A stretch of 64,000 bases of DNA, taken from Allium sativum. Taxonomy: Eukaryota > Streptophyta > Magnoliopsida > Asparagales > Amaryllidaceae. Both the position numbers and the translations under genes were made by a program. Positions 21,300 through 33,549 of the stretch are shown here, in pieces. Positions within the stretch are counted from its first letter, which is position 1. Each line of letters starts with the position of its first letter. The notes beneath the pieces were generated by a model that saw only the letters and a list, made by a program, of their open reading frames with translations, ran no database searches and was not told the origin of the DNA. The stretch covers positions 752,691,603 to 752,755,602 of the forward strand of contig CM060922.1 in the NCBI GenBank assembly GCA_030737875.1, in the 5' to 3' direction.

Positions 21300-22500
21300 T
21301 CTCGAATGGTACAACTCTTCCAAGTGGATGAATGTATTTGCCCGATGTTAAAATTCTGGTAAATCTTTACATCCACGTATGTAGAGTTCTTACCAAAAAT
21401 GATTCCCTTCACTCAGTCCTAAATGAATGGCGACAAGCTTATCGCGACTGCTCATACCCTCCGCTCTTGAAGCTTCAGCATCAAATCGCTTTATGTAATC
21501 AGCTATAGACTCTTCTGGCCCTTGTTTTACGCTTATAACAGTTTAGTAGTCTACCATTGGGTTCTTATGGCTACAAAACTGTGTAGAGAAATCATAGGTG
21601 AATTACTCCCAGGAACGAATTTCTCCCCCCTGATATCGGCGATACCATTTAGCAGTTGTTTCTCGCTTTGTTAAAGGAAACATTTGGCGTCGAATAGTTA
21701 CTGAAGCATCATGGAAATCCATATAACTTTCAAATGCAGCAAGGTGTTCTTCAGGATCCGTAGTTCCATCATATATGAATCGTGGTGCCTTTATGCTGGA
21801 TGGAGCTTCAGAGTGGTTCTCTCCCTTCCTTCCTCCTAAGGAGCCAAACTTTTGTCTATTCTTGAATCGGTCACTTTACTAGATGCTCGATCGTTCCTTA
21901 GCAAAACTGGATTGTTCTGCAGGTCCGCTAAAAGTTTAATGGGGCCTGTTAGACTCTTCAGGTGTCATTATTCTTAATTTTGCTTCATAAGGCACAATGG
22001 CTAAGGCCAGCCGGGCCAAGTCTGCCTCAGTAAGTCCCCTGGTAGTATCGATTTGTGTCACCAAAAGTAATATTTCTGTCTCTTCGTTTGCTTCTTTTGA
22101 CGTTAGAGCTGGAGATCCCTTTACTCTGGTTTTGTTGGGTTGGTTTGTAGACTGGACAAGGGTCTAGCTCTACTGTTGAATTCGGAGAGTATCTTCGTCT
22201 CTAACTCCAACCGATAGGTTTCCACTTCGAAAGTTCTTCGAATTGAACTCTCTTCAACGGATCTCCAAGCTGCATCAAGCTGTAAAGTCAAATGTAGCGC
22301 TGCCAATTCATCGTTCTTCTCTTTTATCAGAATCGGGATCCTCCTTGCTTCTAGATTCGTAGAATTGGCACTCGATACTATGCTAATTTCTACATTCGAG
22401 GATGAGTGGGAGCCCCGCTCCACATTTTCCTGCTGTGTATCAATTCTAAGCAGCCCAGAGGATGTCGAGATTCTCCTTGCTTGGTTCTTTTTCTTCAAAG
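21300..22500 (-). pseudogene. gag of element A, N-terminal and core part
   Basis: Minus-strand reading from about 22498 begins with an open, charged N-terminal region (to 22121). The recognisable retrotrans_gag core follows: 'RFIYDGTTDPEEHLAAFES', 'MFPLTKRETTAKWY' and 'SIADYIKRFDAEASRAEG'. In-frame stops occur after 'IRSWE' and elsewhere. Gag is the structural protein of the virus-like particle. The reading continues after element B at 5314. The start is uncertain. Confidence 0.75.
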
Positions 22501-22507
22501 CTAATCC

Positions 22508-22586
22508 AATCTGGGACGGAACAACCCAGGTAGATATATGTGGTTGTTAACCACAAGGTCGGAGGTTCAGGCCCTTCGTCTAGCTC
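22508..22586 (+). pseudogene. tRNA-Asn(GUU)-like sequence at the primer site of element A
   Basis: The segment 22539-22584 matches the 3' 46 nt of plant tRNA-Asn(GUU) as I know it with about four or five differences. It includes the anticodon arm with GTTAA, the variable loop aaggtc and the T arm ggttc. The 5' half (22508-22538) is only vaguely tRNA-like. It lies 23 bp from the 5' LTR of A in the orientation that makes the minus strand complementary to tRNA-Asn, which is the primer reported for Tat-type elements. A primer site normally covers 10-18 nt, so the long match suggests that much of a tRNA was copied in. Not a functional gene. Confidence 0.6.
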
Positions 22587-22607
22587 AAAAATATTAACGA
22601 TATTTTT

Positions 22608-23755
22608 TGTTAACACCCGAAATAGATCTGAGGGATAACCTGAAGAGAAAAATAGGATTGTACGACTTTCCCCGATCTGAGCTAACTTCATCGTTTCTCT
22701 GCGAAGAAAGCGTCAAGTTGCCAAGAACCCAAAGGCTCGTGCCAGTAGATTCCGTTAATTCAACGACACAACAAAATACTTGCAGGAATATGCTGAAGAA
22801 CAATATCGTTCCTCGAAAGAACAGGAGAACACACATTTTATAGTGGTTCGGTTCGGTTCGATTCGAAGCTACATTCACTTTAAGAGTTTTTATGATTTTA
22901 TTCATGGAGGAGGTTACGTGAACGGATTTCCAAATAGATCAATAAATTTTCTCAGAGAAATTCCCTTTTTGGGAAGTCGTCTCCCTCGATGTGACCCTTG
23001 AGGTATTATTTATAGCGGATTTAGGGACCCTTCTGTTGTTGGGCTATTGGGCCTATAAGAGCTTTTGTCGGCCACCTTTTCCCTTGGTTTCGGATGTTTG
23101 GCTCCTGGTTGCTTTTGCGATACTGGATATGGCCTTTGAAGTGGGGGTTTCCGTTGTTTGCATCTTTTTTGACATGGATATGAACTTATCGAACAGTGTC
23201 TTTTGGAAGGTATTTGGTCTCTTAATGGTGGATCTCGGTTGTAGGCTCTTGGATATCAACCCCCCGCTATCCTGTGAACAATCAGAGAAGCTTGATCTTT
23301 TGATGTTATCCTATCCTATTGCATCGGTGTTAAGCAGATTAATGTCGAATCTCCCTTTCACCTTGTTTTAAACTTCTGCTACTGGGATCCTCTTCTTTCT
23401 CTTTCTTTGCTTGCTGACTCGGACCCCCCTTTCGCTACGGAGTCTCCCTATCGCATATGCTTCGCCGTATAAGTGGTGTTGGAAATTTATGGACTTTGAA
23501 TTCTCTTCCCTTAAGGGGGCAAAGGCTTGTGTGGCTCTTAAATCATTCTTATGTGCTTATGTTCACTGTATGCCCTTTCATCACTAGTTGGTAGCGGGGA
23601 TAAGTCTCGGTTGTTGCTGCCTTGGAAATACTTCTCCATATTCTCACCTCTTCTTAGTTTTTGGTCTTGCTCTCTAAAAGATCGCAGGGTACTTATGGTT
23701 ATCCGATACCCCTTCGTTGTTACTCTATTTCATTGTCAATTTTTTGGTAGTAACA
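22608..23755 (-). mobile_element. 5' LTR of element A (1,148 bp)
   Basis: Plus-strand ends tgttaacacc...ggtagtaaca form the inverted termini TGTTA/TAACA. The last 680 bp match 1-682. The first flank base after it is 23756, in sequence belonging to element D. Confidence 0.8.
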
Positions 23756-25231
23756 AATACATTCCGACCAACAAACACGAAAATGTGGAAGATATCAAAT
23801 GCTGACTGAGACGGGGTAACCAAAGATCATAGATCTTCATAATTGAAGAACCCCTTAAAATCTCTGAGTTGACGCGGAGATATACCTGAATTTTGTCATG
23901 TTGAAATCTACGGATTGCAAGGACTATTCGTTGCTGATGTATAGGGTGATACCTAGTATGTGAAGGGGGTACCTTCTGTTCATCCTTTTCCTGGATGACT
24001 TGTGTGGACGAATGTCTGACGGAGTATTTCCTAAAAAACCACGTACATTGATTTTTTTTCAAATATACCAAGTTTGTGGTGAAGAAGGGCACTTCTTTTA
24101 CACCTAGAGCATATTTTTGGATGTCAATTAGTGATTTGATGGATCTGAAGATGTGGCATTCAAAGTAAATGGTGATGTGCTATTCTAAAACGGTAAGCTT
24201 AACCTCAAGCCTCATTAATCGGGAAATAGTATAAAATCAGCGTATAGCTATATGGGTCGCACCCATCAAAAGGGTATATCATTACCTAATTTGGAGAAAC
24301 CAAATGCCTTCAGTTGTCCCTTTTTTTTGTATGTATTCTATCGGTTCGGTTAGCTGGCCCCCAACTGTGGTAATGATACATTCGGTACTCTCAAGCGAAG
24401 TGAGGAGCCGGTCGTGTTTAGGCTGGGTTGCAAGATGTTCTTATTTAACCCTAATGTATCCATCTCCGAAGGTACATTGTTGGAAAGGTGGTTGCCCACA
24501 CCTTGCCATGGAAATCCATTCTCTAATAAGCGCCTGCGATTTTGATTGTATACTATGTATGTGGAGCGTGAGATGCAAGCGTTCCGCTAGACTGATATTT
24601 ATTTGTATTTAGACACTATTATAATATCAGAATAAGACATGATTTCAAACATGTTTTAGGTTATCGTAAGGTAAAAACCATCTGTGTTTATGTATGGATT
24701 GGTCTTATGATTATCCTTTCCTTTCGAAAAAAATTTGACTTTAAAATCAAGTTGTGTGATACCTTTAAATTTAGTGTGTTTTTCTCACTCTGGTTCACCA
24801 GACTGATCCGCCATTTGAAATGCTCAGGTTAGATTAGGTTTTACAGGTCCAATTAAAATGCTATGGATTTCAGAAGACATGCTAGAGGAGTTCAGACATA
24901 TTATTACTTATTCCACTGTGTGTTGTGTACGAGGGTAGATTATTATAACTATCTAGATATTTGATGTACTCTGATGATTGTATGTTTTTATTTCAAAGGT
25001 CTCAATAAAGTTTTATTTCTATATTATATTTTATTCCGCTGCGATGTGAGACTCTAACATTCTTATGTTGATTTTCTTCTTTTTCTTCTATTCTAATATT
25101 TCTTTCTTATCTAACCCTCTATTTTCTTTCATTAACTATCTGGTGTTTTCGACAGTTGAGTTATGGCAAGTACTATGGTTATGTATTATTGTTGGAATTC
25201 GGGCGTCGAATTCGTCTACCGGGTCGTTACA
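23756..25231 (+). mobile_element. End of the 5' LTR of element D
   Basis: It ends ...gggtcgttaca and is followed by a decayed Met primer site. The sequence is the reverse complement of the C/G-type LTR in degenerate form: 'gggttgcaagatgttctt' (24430), 'cctgcgattttgattgtatactatgtatgt', 'gtctgacggag' (24013) and 'ttccgctg' (25034). Stem-loop counterparts are at 23980-23998 and 24789-24802. Element A is inserted in this LTR; the upstream part lies left of the window. Confidence 0.75.
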
Positions 25232-26539
25232 GTGGTATTAAAGAAAAATTTAGTAATAACCTTGGCTCTGCAGTGTAACTGAATAGAGATGGGTTTAAAA
25301 TGCCCTAGATTGAGTTGAGTGTATATATTTGAAAGCGTATTTGTAAATTTTATATAAAAGAATTTTGTATTGTTTTATTTGATCAGTTCAATTTTGAACT
25401 AACAACTAACACGATATTGTTTTGTAAAAAAGGTAAATGAAATAATTAATCATAAATTATGTTTTTGTATAATAAGAAATAATTTTATCAGAATATTTAG
25501 ATATTGATTTGTTTAATTGATTTGAATGGAATTCAAGTTGGATTAAAAATTTGAATGGTTTAATATGACCCAAAGATATTTCACATATGGAATTTGTGAA
25601 TGAGAATTTTTATTTGGAATTAAAATAAATTAGAATTTAACTTAAAGATAAGTTAAATAAAATTTGAAGAGGAATTGGATGATATTTGAAATGAAAATTA
25701 GAATTTGGATTGTTAAATGGAAGTAAACTAATTTTAAAATAAATAAATTAGTCGGTTGGATATGAATCGGAATTAACTTGGTTGAATGGAGTTAAGAATG
25801 AATAATAAATTATGGAATCAATCGGATATTAATCAATTGATAACCAACATGAAGATAACTAAGTTAATATTAATACGGAAAGTGCACTAAATTGATTTGG
25901 TCAAGTTGGTTTTGCATTGGATTGATAATTGATTGAATATATTCATTAATGGTTTGATAAAAGAGATAAATGAATAGAAAATTGAATTTCAGCATTATAA
26001 ATTGGAATGGGATCACATATGAATTGAAGCTGAATTATTCAACCCTGTATTTACACATGAATGATGCTATATGTTTGATTTTGAGAATCTGTATTGTTAT
26101 ACTTGTTAATCATTGAAATGTTATTTAAGAATTACATGTAATTATTACTTACATGGTGAATTGAGTAAAGTACAGGCACCAGGAGGCTTTGAGGAATAAT
26201 TGTCGTTGCGAAGATTGCACGTATATTGAGTAAGTATGCTCAATAGCGTTTTAAATAAGGTACGCCTACGCGAAAATATAAATTTTGGGTTTTGAATTTT
26301 GTTTTCCGACCGTGTGGGTTGATGTATATATATTATTTGTTCCTGCGATATAGCAGATGTCAATCCGTACAGTGGAGACTCTACCGAATTTTTCCAGGAA
26401 TTTAAAGTGTTAGAATATTTTTGGTTATTTTTGAAAATTTTGATTAACAATAATAAATTGGATTTTGAAAATTAATGGGTTTATCGGAATTTTCCTACCT
26501 TAGTAATTTGGAGACGAAATTCACTTAAGGGGGGAAGAT
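25232..26539 (+). mobile_element. Interior of element D (1.3 kb, no coding capacity)
   Basis: It starts with gtggtattaaag (25232-25243), a decayed copy of the tRNA-Met primer site. It ends with aaggggggaagat (26527-26539), a polypurine tract, preceded by the typical pol-end word 'ttggagacgaaattc'. The 3' motif is at 26368-26393 (tacagtggagactctaccgaa). No gag or pol domain is seen. Either pol has been deleted or the element was always non-autonomous. Confidence 0.7.
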
Positions 26540-29500
26540 TGTAATGTCCCCTTTTTTTGGTAGTCAAATATTTATTTTATTTTATTATATTAAATATTTA
26601 TTTGGAATTTTAAAAGGATTTAAAATACATAATTCGTTTATACTATAAAATTTATACATTAAATTGTATATAATATAAAACGAGCTCGTAATGGTGCAGT
26701 TGTTCGTAATATTGAGTTTTGAATTTTAGTTAAATGTACAAGATCCGATATAAGTCGGATTTCTAAACATTTGAATTTTGTTGATTATAATTTTCATATG
26801 AAAGAAAAAAATCGAGACTTCATTATATAGATTGTTTGTTATGTCCAAATTTTAAAATAGTCGCTATGGAAATTGTTAATAAACGATAATGTTTATTTAA
26901 TAAATTAATTGGGTTTAATATAATTTGAATACCGTCTTAACTCGAAATTGATGATATCGAGTTGTATAATTTATAATTGAAGCTATATGATAATTCCAGT
27001 TGGGTATTTATGGTTTTAATGATTTATTATTATTTAATTAAATTGTTTTGGAATTTAATTAATATTTTATCGATATTTTTAAAAGCCTTTAGAAAGGCCA
27101 CTTTACAAACGGTCTTCGTTTTCGATGAAATTAGTTTCATTGGAACCGTATCGTTAAATTATTGTATGATATTAAATTTTATGGAAAACCGATGCTGTAT
27201 GTGACTTCGGTATCCAAAAACATATCCGTTTTTATTTAACTGCTTATATTATTTTGGCCATTTTAGAGTGGGGTAACTTTAGAAGAATAAACGACTGGCC
27301 AAACGAACTCTGATTTTAATGAAATAAATTTCATTGGATCCGTAAGGAAAAAGACTAATCGAATTTCAAAGTTTCAAGTTGACTGGATTTATTTTGTGAT
27401 AGTAGAAATTAAACGCGTGATTTTTCACCTGTCGATTATAAAGGACTTTTTACAAATGACCTCGAAATTCGACGAAACCTGTCCTATCATGTCCGAAATA
27501 TATTTCTATGCTAGGATTAGGAGTTTCATCTCGATTGGACATCGTATATGGTGGTTTTTGCATGATACTTCCCGATGAAGTTTCGTTAAATAATATTTTA
27601 TTAATTCTCTATCCCTATGTATACCATCTATCAGCGCATACCCTAGTTTCGGTCAAAAATTTATTTTGTGGTCAACGCCACAAACCGACCTCCACTAAGC
27701 GAGTTAACGGCTGAAAGCTCATCTCCTTCTCATCAAATTTTATCTCCATCCACTAACCTAAATGATAAACCTTCAACAGTAACATTGTCAAGCTCAACGT
27801 GATCTTAATATTGTATGGTGGCGATCGGTTTATAATCACTAAGTTGGCCAGTACTGGGTTCAAAGCAGCAGCTGGATCGAATAGCTTTGGCGGTGACAGA
27901 CAGTGTTGAGTATGCTGATAATTGCAGCGTTAGTCAGCAACGGTGGGAAGTTTGTGTGGGTGGCGTCAGATTGGCCTCAGATGGACCAGAGCTGGTTGCG
28001 GTTGGAGTGGAAGTTATTGAGTTTTTGGGTTCTTAAGTTGCACAAAGGGGAGGGAAAGAGGTAGCAGGTTGAGGAGGTTAGTGGTGTACGAAGAAATTAA
28101 CAAGATGTGCGTGAAGCCGAAAGATAAACGTAGCAGCTGTTTTTCGAATGGAAGGAAGTCGGTATGGAAGTATAAATATTGTGCCTGTTTGTGGAGCAGG
28201 TTTTGAACAAGGTGAGGTACGAAAAAGGTAACAAACAAAGGACAGTGGGGATACGTTTAGAACGAAGACAATATAAAGTAGTTTAGTATATCAAAGTCGG
28301 GCAGATTACGTGTACAAAGTGCATGGGTTCTGAAGAGTAGTGTTCGTGAATCAGAAGAAGGAATAAAAATGTTTAACGTTTGAGCCTGCGTATAATTCAA
28401 CAGAAGTAACTCAACGTAACTATTATGTTTAATTAAAATTGTATATGATGAAACAAGAATTTGTGCAGGAACCATACGAAGAAAAGGGAGATAAGTTGTT
28501 TGGAAACGCGATGAAAAAAGGAAATCAAGTCATCCCATATTATTATAATAACCAAGTAATTAACTTTGAGAAGCCCCAATTAATAAACTAATTATTATAA
28601 CTTAAATCGTAAACTATATATGTGTATAACTTCTTGACAGGTTATCAAAATTTAACAAAACAAGTTACATCTGGAATCATGGCAACGAACACAACATTAT
28701 GGAACTATTTGAGCAGAGATGGAGATAGCTGGAATTTACGGTTAACTTAGATGACTGTTTAATTTAATTGTAATTGAACCACTTCAACGGATTAAATCAA
28801 AGTGAGTATAACTCACTTAGTTTTTATCCCACGTACATTTTATATATGTCGGGTTTTGATTTGTGTGCTACAGTTGATAATTATTTGCTGTGTGCTGAAT
28901 ATTATTTATATATTGGTTGGATTGGTTGATTTAAACGTTCGTTTATTTTTAAACGAAATTTAATCATTATTTTAACAATTATTTCTAGATGAGGTATAAT
29001 ATAAACGTATTTAATTTAAATATGAGTGCTTGAGTTGTTGTTATTGATTGTCTATTAAATATTATATCTATTTATTTTGATATTGTAATTATATGAACTG
29101 TTTAACCAATATGGCTGAATGATTGATTTGTTTATTGATTGTTGAATCATAATTCACTATTTGTTATGATATTAACCAATATGCAGTATTGGTTGAGTAG
29201 TTGACATCAGATGGCTTAAAAATCAATCATTTTTAAATATGGATTTACTGTCAGGTAAATCGACAGGAATAAAGTAATAAAATTTATTTTTATAACTTAA
29301 ATAGATTTTTAAATCTATTATTTTGCAATGAAATTTATTTAAAAGGAAATGAATATTCATTATTTATTATTTAAGTTTATTAATAATTATAGAATGATTT
29401 TATAATGTAAATTCTTATGTTGATAAGAATCATAAGTAGATGAGCAGAAATTTATGTAGCGATTAAGAATGGGAATAATTGTTTCTAAGAAACGATTAAA

Positions 29501-29829
29501 AAGAGTTATTTAAATGAATTATAGTATTAACTAATTTAAAGGAAGAATTAATTCGAATTGATTAACGAGATAATCACGGGGTGAGTTGGCTAATTCAACT
29601 ATTTAATTGAAGTTGGTTATTTGACTAATTTACTTTTAATTAATCAAATGGAATTATTAATGAATAATTGTTGTAAATTTTAATAAGACTTTAAAAAGAA
29701 ATTTGTATATTTTTATAAATTATCAATGAAGGATATTCTAAACTTAATTAACCTTTTAATTAAGTAAAGAAGATAAATTAATTTTTATAAGAAAGGAAAT
29801 TTAATCAATCATTTAGAATAAATTCCGGG
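26540..29829 (+). mobile_element. 3' LTR of element D, first part, cut by element C
   Basis: It begins TGTAATGTCCCC after the polypurine tract. Degenerate copies of the U3 motif are visible: about 27122-27150, 27314-27342 and 27461-27500 ('attcgacgaaac', 'tttcattggaaccg'). The 'gtgagtataactcac' box at about 28801 corresponds to the gagttttactcac box in C. The LTR is interrupted at 29829 by C and resumes at 50983. Confidence 0.75.
29825..29829. repeat. Left target duplication of element C (ccggg)
   Basis: ccggg directly before TGTAACGACCC; an identical copy at 50978-50982. The perfect duplication across 21 kb proves one insertion event. Confidence 0.9.
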
Positions 29830-31899
29830 TGTAACGACCCGGATTTTGAGACTTTGGTTATCGACGTAAACGCGACGTCGATAACCAAAACATCGAAAAA
29901 TCCTGGTAATTAGTGAAAGAAATTAGAGGGTGAGGATAGATAAGATAGAAATTTAGAATAGAAGAAGAAAAGAAGAACTTACATCATCAGAGAAACACGA
30001 ATCTCACAGCGGAACGGATAACATATAATATATAACATAACTTTTGAAGTAAACAGTTATATATACAGTAGCACTTTATCAGAGTACAGCACTTACAACA
30101 CAGCGGAAATAAACTATAGCTATATGATCCTGAAGCCTCCTGCTCCAAGCTCTCCAAGTATATCTGTAAATCCCGACTACTTGACTGCCCGTACAAATTT
30201 AGGCACCCAAGAGTTTAGGGAAAACAACAAAGTAAACTCCGGGTCAGTCATGGGACTGGTATGAGTAAAACAGTTTAAAACAATTAAACAGGTATACGAT
30301 ATCTCATAAGACCACGCCGTGAATACGGAACGGGTTTTTCCCTTATGAGAATCCAAACATCTTTGACAAAGCAATATTGTTCTGATATTATAATAATGCC
30401 TATATACAAATAGATATTAATCTAGCAGAACGCTTTCATCTCACGTTCTACATACATAGTATACAATCAACATCGCAAGCACGTATTGGATATTTGGTTT
30501 TCCAACTATGACAAGGTATGGAACCACCTTCTGCTAGTGTACCTCTAGAGAGGAATACACTGGATTCAACAAGAACATCTTGCAACCCCGGCCACACATG
30601 ACCGACCACTCATTTCGCTTGAGTGTATCGAATGTATATCACCAACGGTTGGGATCAGCAACCGTTTTCCCGAATGGGACAGCATCAACAATAGATTTAA
30701 GAAATAAATGAAACTCTAGATCAGGTGATTATACACCCTAATAGGTGCGACCTACATAGCCATGCTGCCTGCCCGATTTCTATCATTTACCGGTTGATGA
30801 GGCTAGAACCTACGCTTTCTCATCACATCAGATTCACTTCGAATGCCACATTGTCAGATCCATCGAAATCACTAACTTGACGTCTACAACCATACATTAA
30901 GTGTCAGCTAAAAGAAGTTTCCTTCTCCGCTTCCACTCTTGGTACGGTTGAATAAATCAACGTAAGTGACCTCTCTGGAAATACTCTGTTAGACATTCAT
31001 CTCCATTCACTTAGAATGTCACATCGTCATACCCGCCAAATCACAAATTGATTTGCCCAAACATAACCGGGGTATACAGCTAAGAGAAACGAATTCCTCC
31101 GCCACCAACGTGAATACGTTTGAACAGATCAACTTACGCGATCCATTGGATATACTCTGTCAGACCTTCTTCCGTATACGTTGTCCTGGGACTGGACAAA
31201 CCGAAGGCACTATTTAGTATATCCATCTTAGTCACTGTTATCTAAGACTTATACAACAGCCCTTGCACTTTACTCCGTCTTCCATTATCTTTGGCATCTA
31301 TGGTTCGCAACGCGTATGCCAATACAGAGTGGTTCTTTGGATAATAATCCAACCGGTCTCTCCATATTAACAACGTTAAAATGGTCAAAACTTCAATAGT
31401 CTGTGAGTTAACTATTGAAGAAAAACAAGTGTGCAAACAACGATATTATTTCTAGATGGAAATAATATCAAACAAACATCATTTAACTTTTAATCTCTTT
31501 GGTTCAATTTACAACCTGTTTCCCTATATTCCACATTTGCTATTTTCAAATGTTTAGAAAATATATGTTATTAACACTGGAAAACATTTCTCTTTTTTGT
31601 TTCCTATATTAGAAAACATTTCTGGTTCTTCTTTGGAAAACATTTCCAAATTCTTATATTGGACTTAGACAGATGTTTAAACAAACTATCGTGATGCCAA
31701 CTCAACCATTTCCTTTAATTACTAAATCCACTTTACTGCCGAACCATACCCATTTCTTAGTTAGAAGCGAAGCCAATCAAGTTGGGGTAGAACTACCTCT
31801 CAGACCTTAACTGAACCACACTTCTAACCTTGACATAGGCAAAGTTCACTTTAAATTCCTTTAACTAGCTTTCTTACTTAACCCTTCTTTCAAATAACT

Positions 31900-33200
31900 A
31901 TATTCGATTAACTCTTTTCAATTTACTCTGGTGGGCTGACCCTATTGGATTAACTCTATTTACTTAACTCTATTTGATTAATCCTATTCACTTAACTCCT
32001 GTCGAATAAACTAGATTTGATAACTCCCCTAACACTCTTCGAATAAACTATATTCGATTAACTCCTCCAACACTATTCGAATGAACTATATTCGATTAAC
32101 TCACATGAATTAACTAACTTGGATTACCTCTTCGACTAACTCCTTGGTTTAACTTCGACTAATCCCCTTGGTTTAACTTCGACTAATCCCTTTGGTTTAA
32201 CTTTGACTAATCCCTTGGATTAACTTCGACTAACTCCTTGGTTTAACTTCGACTAATCCCTTTGATTTAACTTCGACTAATCCCTTGGATTAACTTCGAC
32301 TAACTCCTTGGTTTAACTTCGACTAATCCCTTTGGTTTAACTAAAATTGACTAACCCCTTTGGATTAACCTACTTCGACTAACTCCTTTGAATTAACTTC
32401 GACTAACTCCTTGGATTAACTTACGCTAATTCACTTTAGACTAACTCGACCAATTCACTTTAGACTAACTCGACCAATTCACTTTAGACTAACTCGACCA
32501 ATTCACTTTAGACTAACTCGACCAATTCACTTTAGACTAACTCAACCAATTCACTTTAGTTTAACTTCGACTAACTCACTTTTGATTTTACTAACTCCTT
32601 TGGATAAACTAACTCCTTTGGATAAACTAACTCCTTTGGATTAACTATAATCGACTAACTCCTTCGAATATAAACTATATTCGATTAACTCCTTCGAATA
32701 TAAACTATATTCGTTTAACTCCCCTCAATTAACTAGATTTGATAACTCCTCTCGAATAACTAGATTCGATAACTCCTCTCGAATAATTAGATTCGATTAA
32801 CTCACCTCGAATAACCAATATTCGATTACTCTTCCCTCGAATACACTATATTCGATAACTCTACTTCGAATAAGTGATATTCGATAACTCTACTCGATTA
32901 ACTCCATTTGAATAACTCTAATTGGTTAACTCTAACTCTAACTGGTTTTTACTTGGTTTGACTAACTCAATTGATTAACTCCACTAACTCACTTTGATTA
33001 ACTTAACTCATTCACTTAGTTAACTTAACCAATCCACTTAGTTTAACTTAACTAATTAACTTAGTTTAACTCGACTAATTTACTTAGTTTAACTCGACTA
33101 ATTTACTTAGTTTAACTCGACTAATTTACTTAGTTTAATTCGACTAATTTACTTAGTTTAACTTAACTAATTCACTTTGGTTTAACTCTATTTATTTATC
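31900..33200. repeat. CTAAC/TTCGA minisatellite tract in C's 3' LTR
   Basis: Irregular tandem units of about 15-27 bp are built from 'ttcgactaactcctttgg', 'ctttagactaactcgaccaattca' and 'cttagtttaactcgactaattta' (23 bp). Others carry the dyad cgaata...tattcg. The counterpart in the 5' LTR is 46970-48245, with small copy-number differences (for example, one fewer 'actaactcctttggataa'). Confidence 0.9.
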
Positions 33201-33544
33201 AAATAAATATCCCTCGATTTAATCCTATTTATTTAACAAATAAATATGTCCCTTTAAATTCTATTTATTTAGCAAATAAATATCTCCTTTTACTTTGATT
33301 TATTTCCTAAATAAATGTATCCTTTTTCTTTTATACTTGTTTTACAAATATATTTCCCCTACATTTGATTAACAAATATATCTCCTATATATTTGATTAA
33401 TGAATATATTCCTTCTATATTTGTTTTACCAAATATTATTTCCTTTATTCAAAATCCCTTCTCTTATATATATATATATATATATAATCCATCGATTTTA
33501 TATAAATGACTTATTTCAAAAACATACTTTGAAAATCTCTTTTC

Positions 33545-33549
33545 TACGG
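33545..33549. repeat. Left target duplication of solo LTR F (tacgg)
   Basis: Identical to 40570-40574. The single-copy empty site is at 48596-48600 in C's other LTR. Confidence 0.93.

Larger units (their letters stand above)
1..23755 (-). mobile_element. Element A: Tat-like LTR retrotransposon without pol, interrupted by element B
   Basis: The element reads right to left. Its 5' LTR is 22608-23755 and its 3' LTR ends at 682, with the rest beyond the window. The two LTR ends share the terminus ...ggtagtaaca. Between them lie a tRNA-Asn-like primer region, a decayed gag (21295-22500 continuing at 4953-5314) and 4.2 kb of non-pol sequence with a DUF4283-like remnant and three tandem arrays. No protease, RT, RNase H or integrase motif is visible, so the copy looks non-autonomous. 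Its two LTR copies differ visibly (by eye roughly 1 in 8 positions over the first 230 bp), so A is older than B. The right flank aatac (23756-23760) would be the target duplication; its partner is outside the window. Assignment to the Tat lineage rests on gag style and the Asn primer and is an inference. Confidence 0.75.

Noticed and set aside
22508..22586. Functional tRNA-Asn gene
   Set aside because: The 5' half cannot form the acceptor and D arms, and the position beside the LTR explains it as primer-derived.
29987..30374. Minus-strand ORFs repeated at 45266-45463
   Set aside because: These are the two LTRs of element C. The ORFs are short, near the LTR 3' end, and match nothing known.
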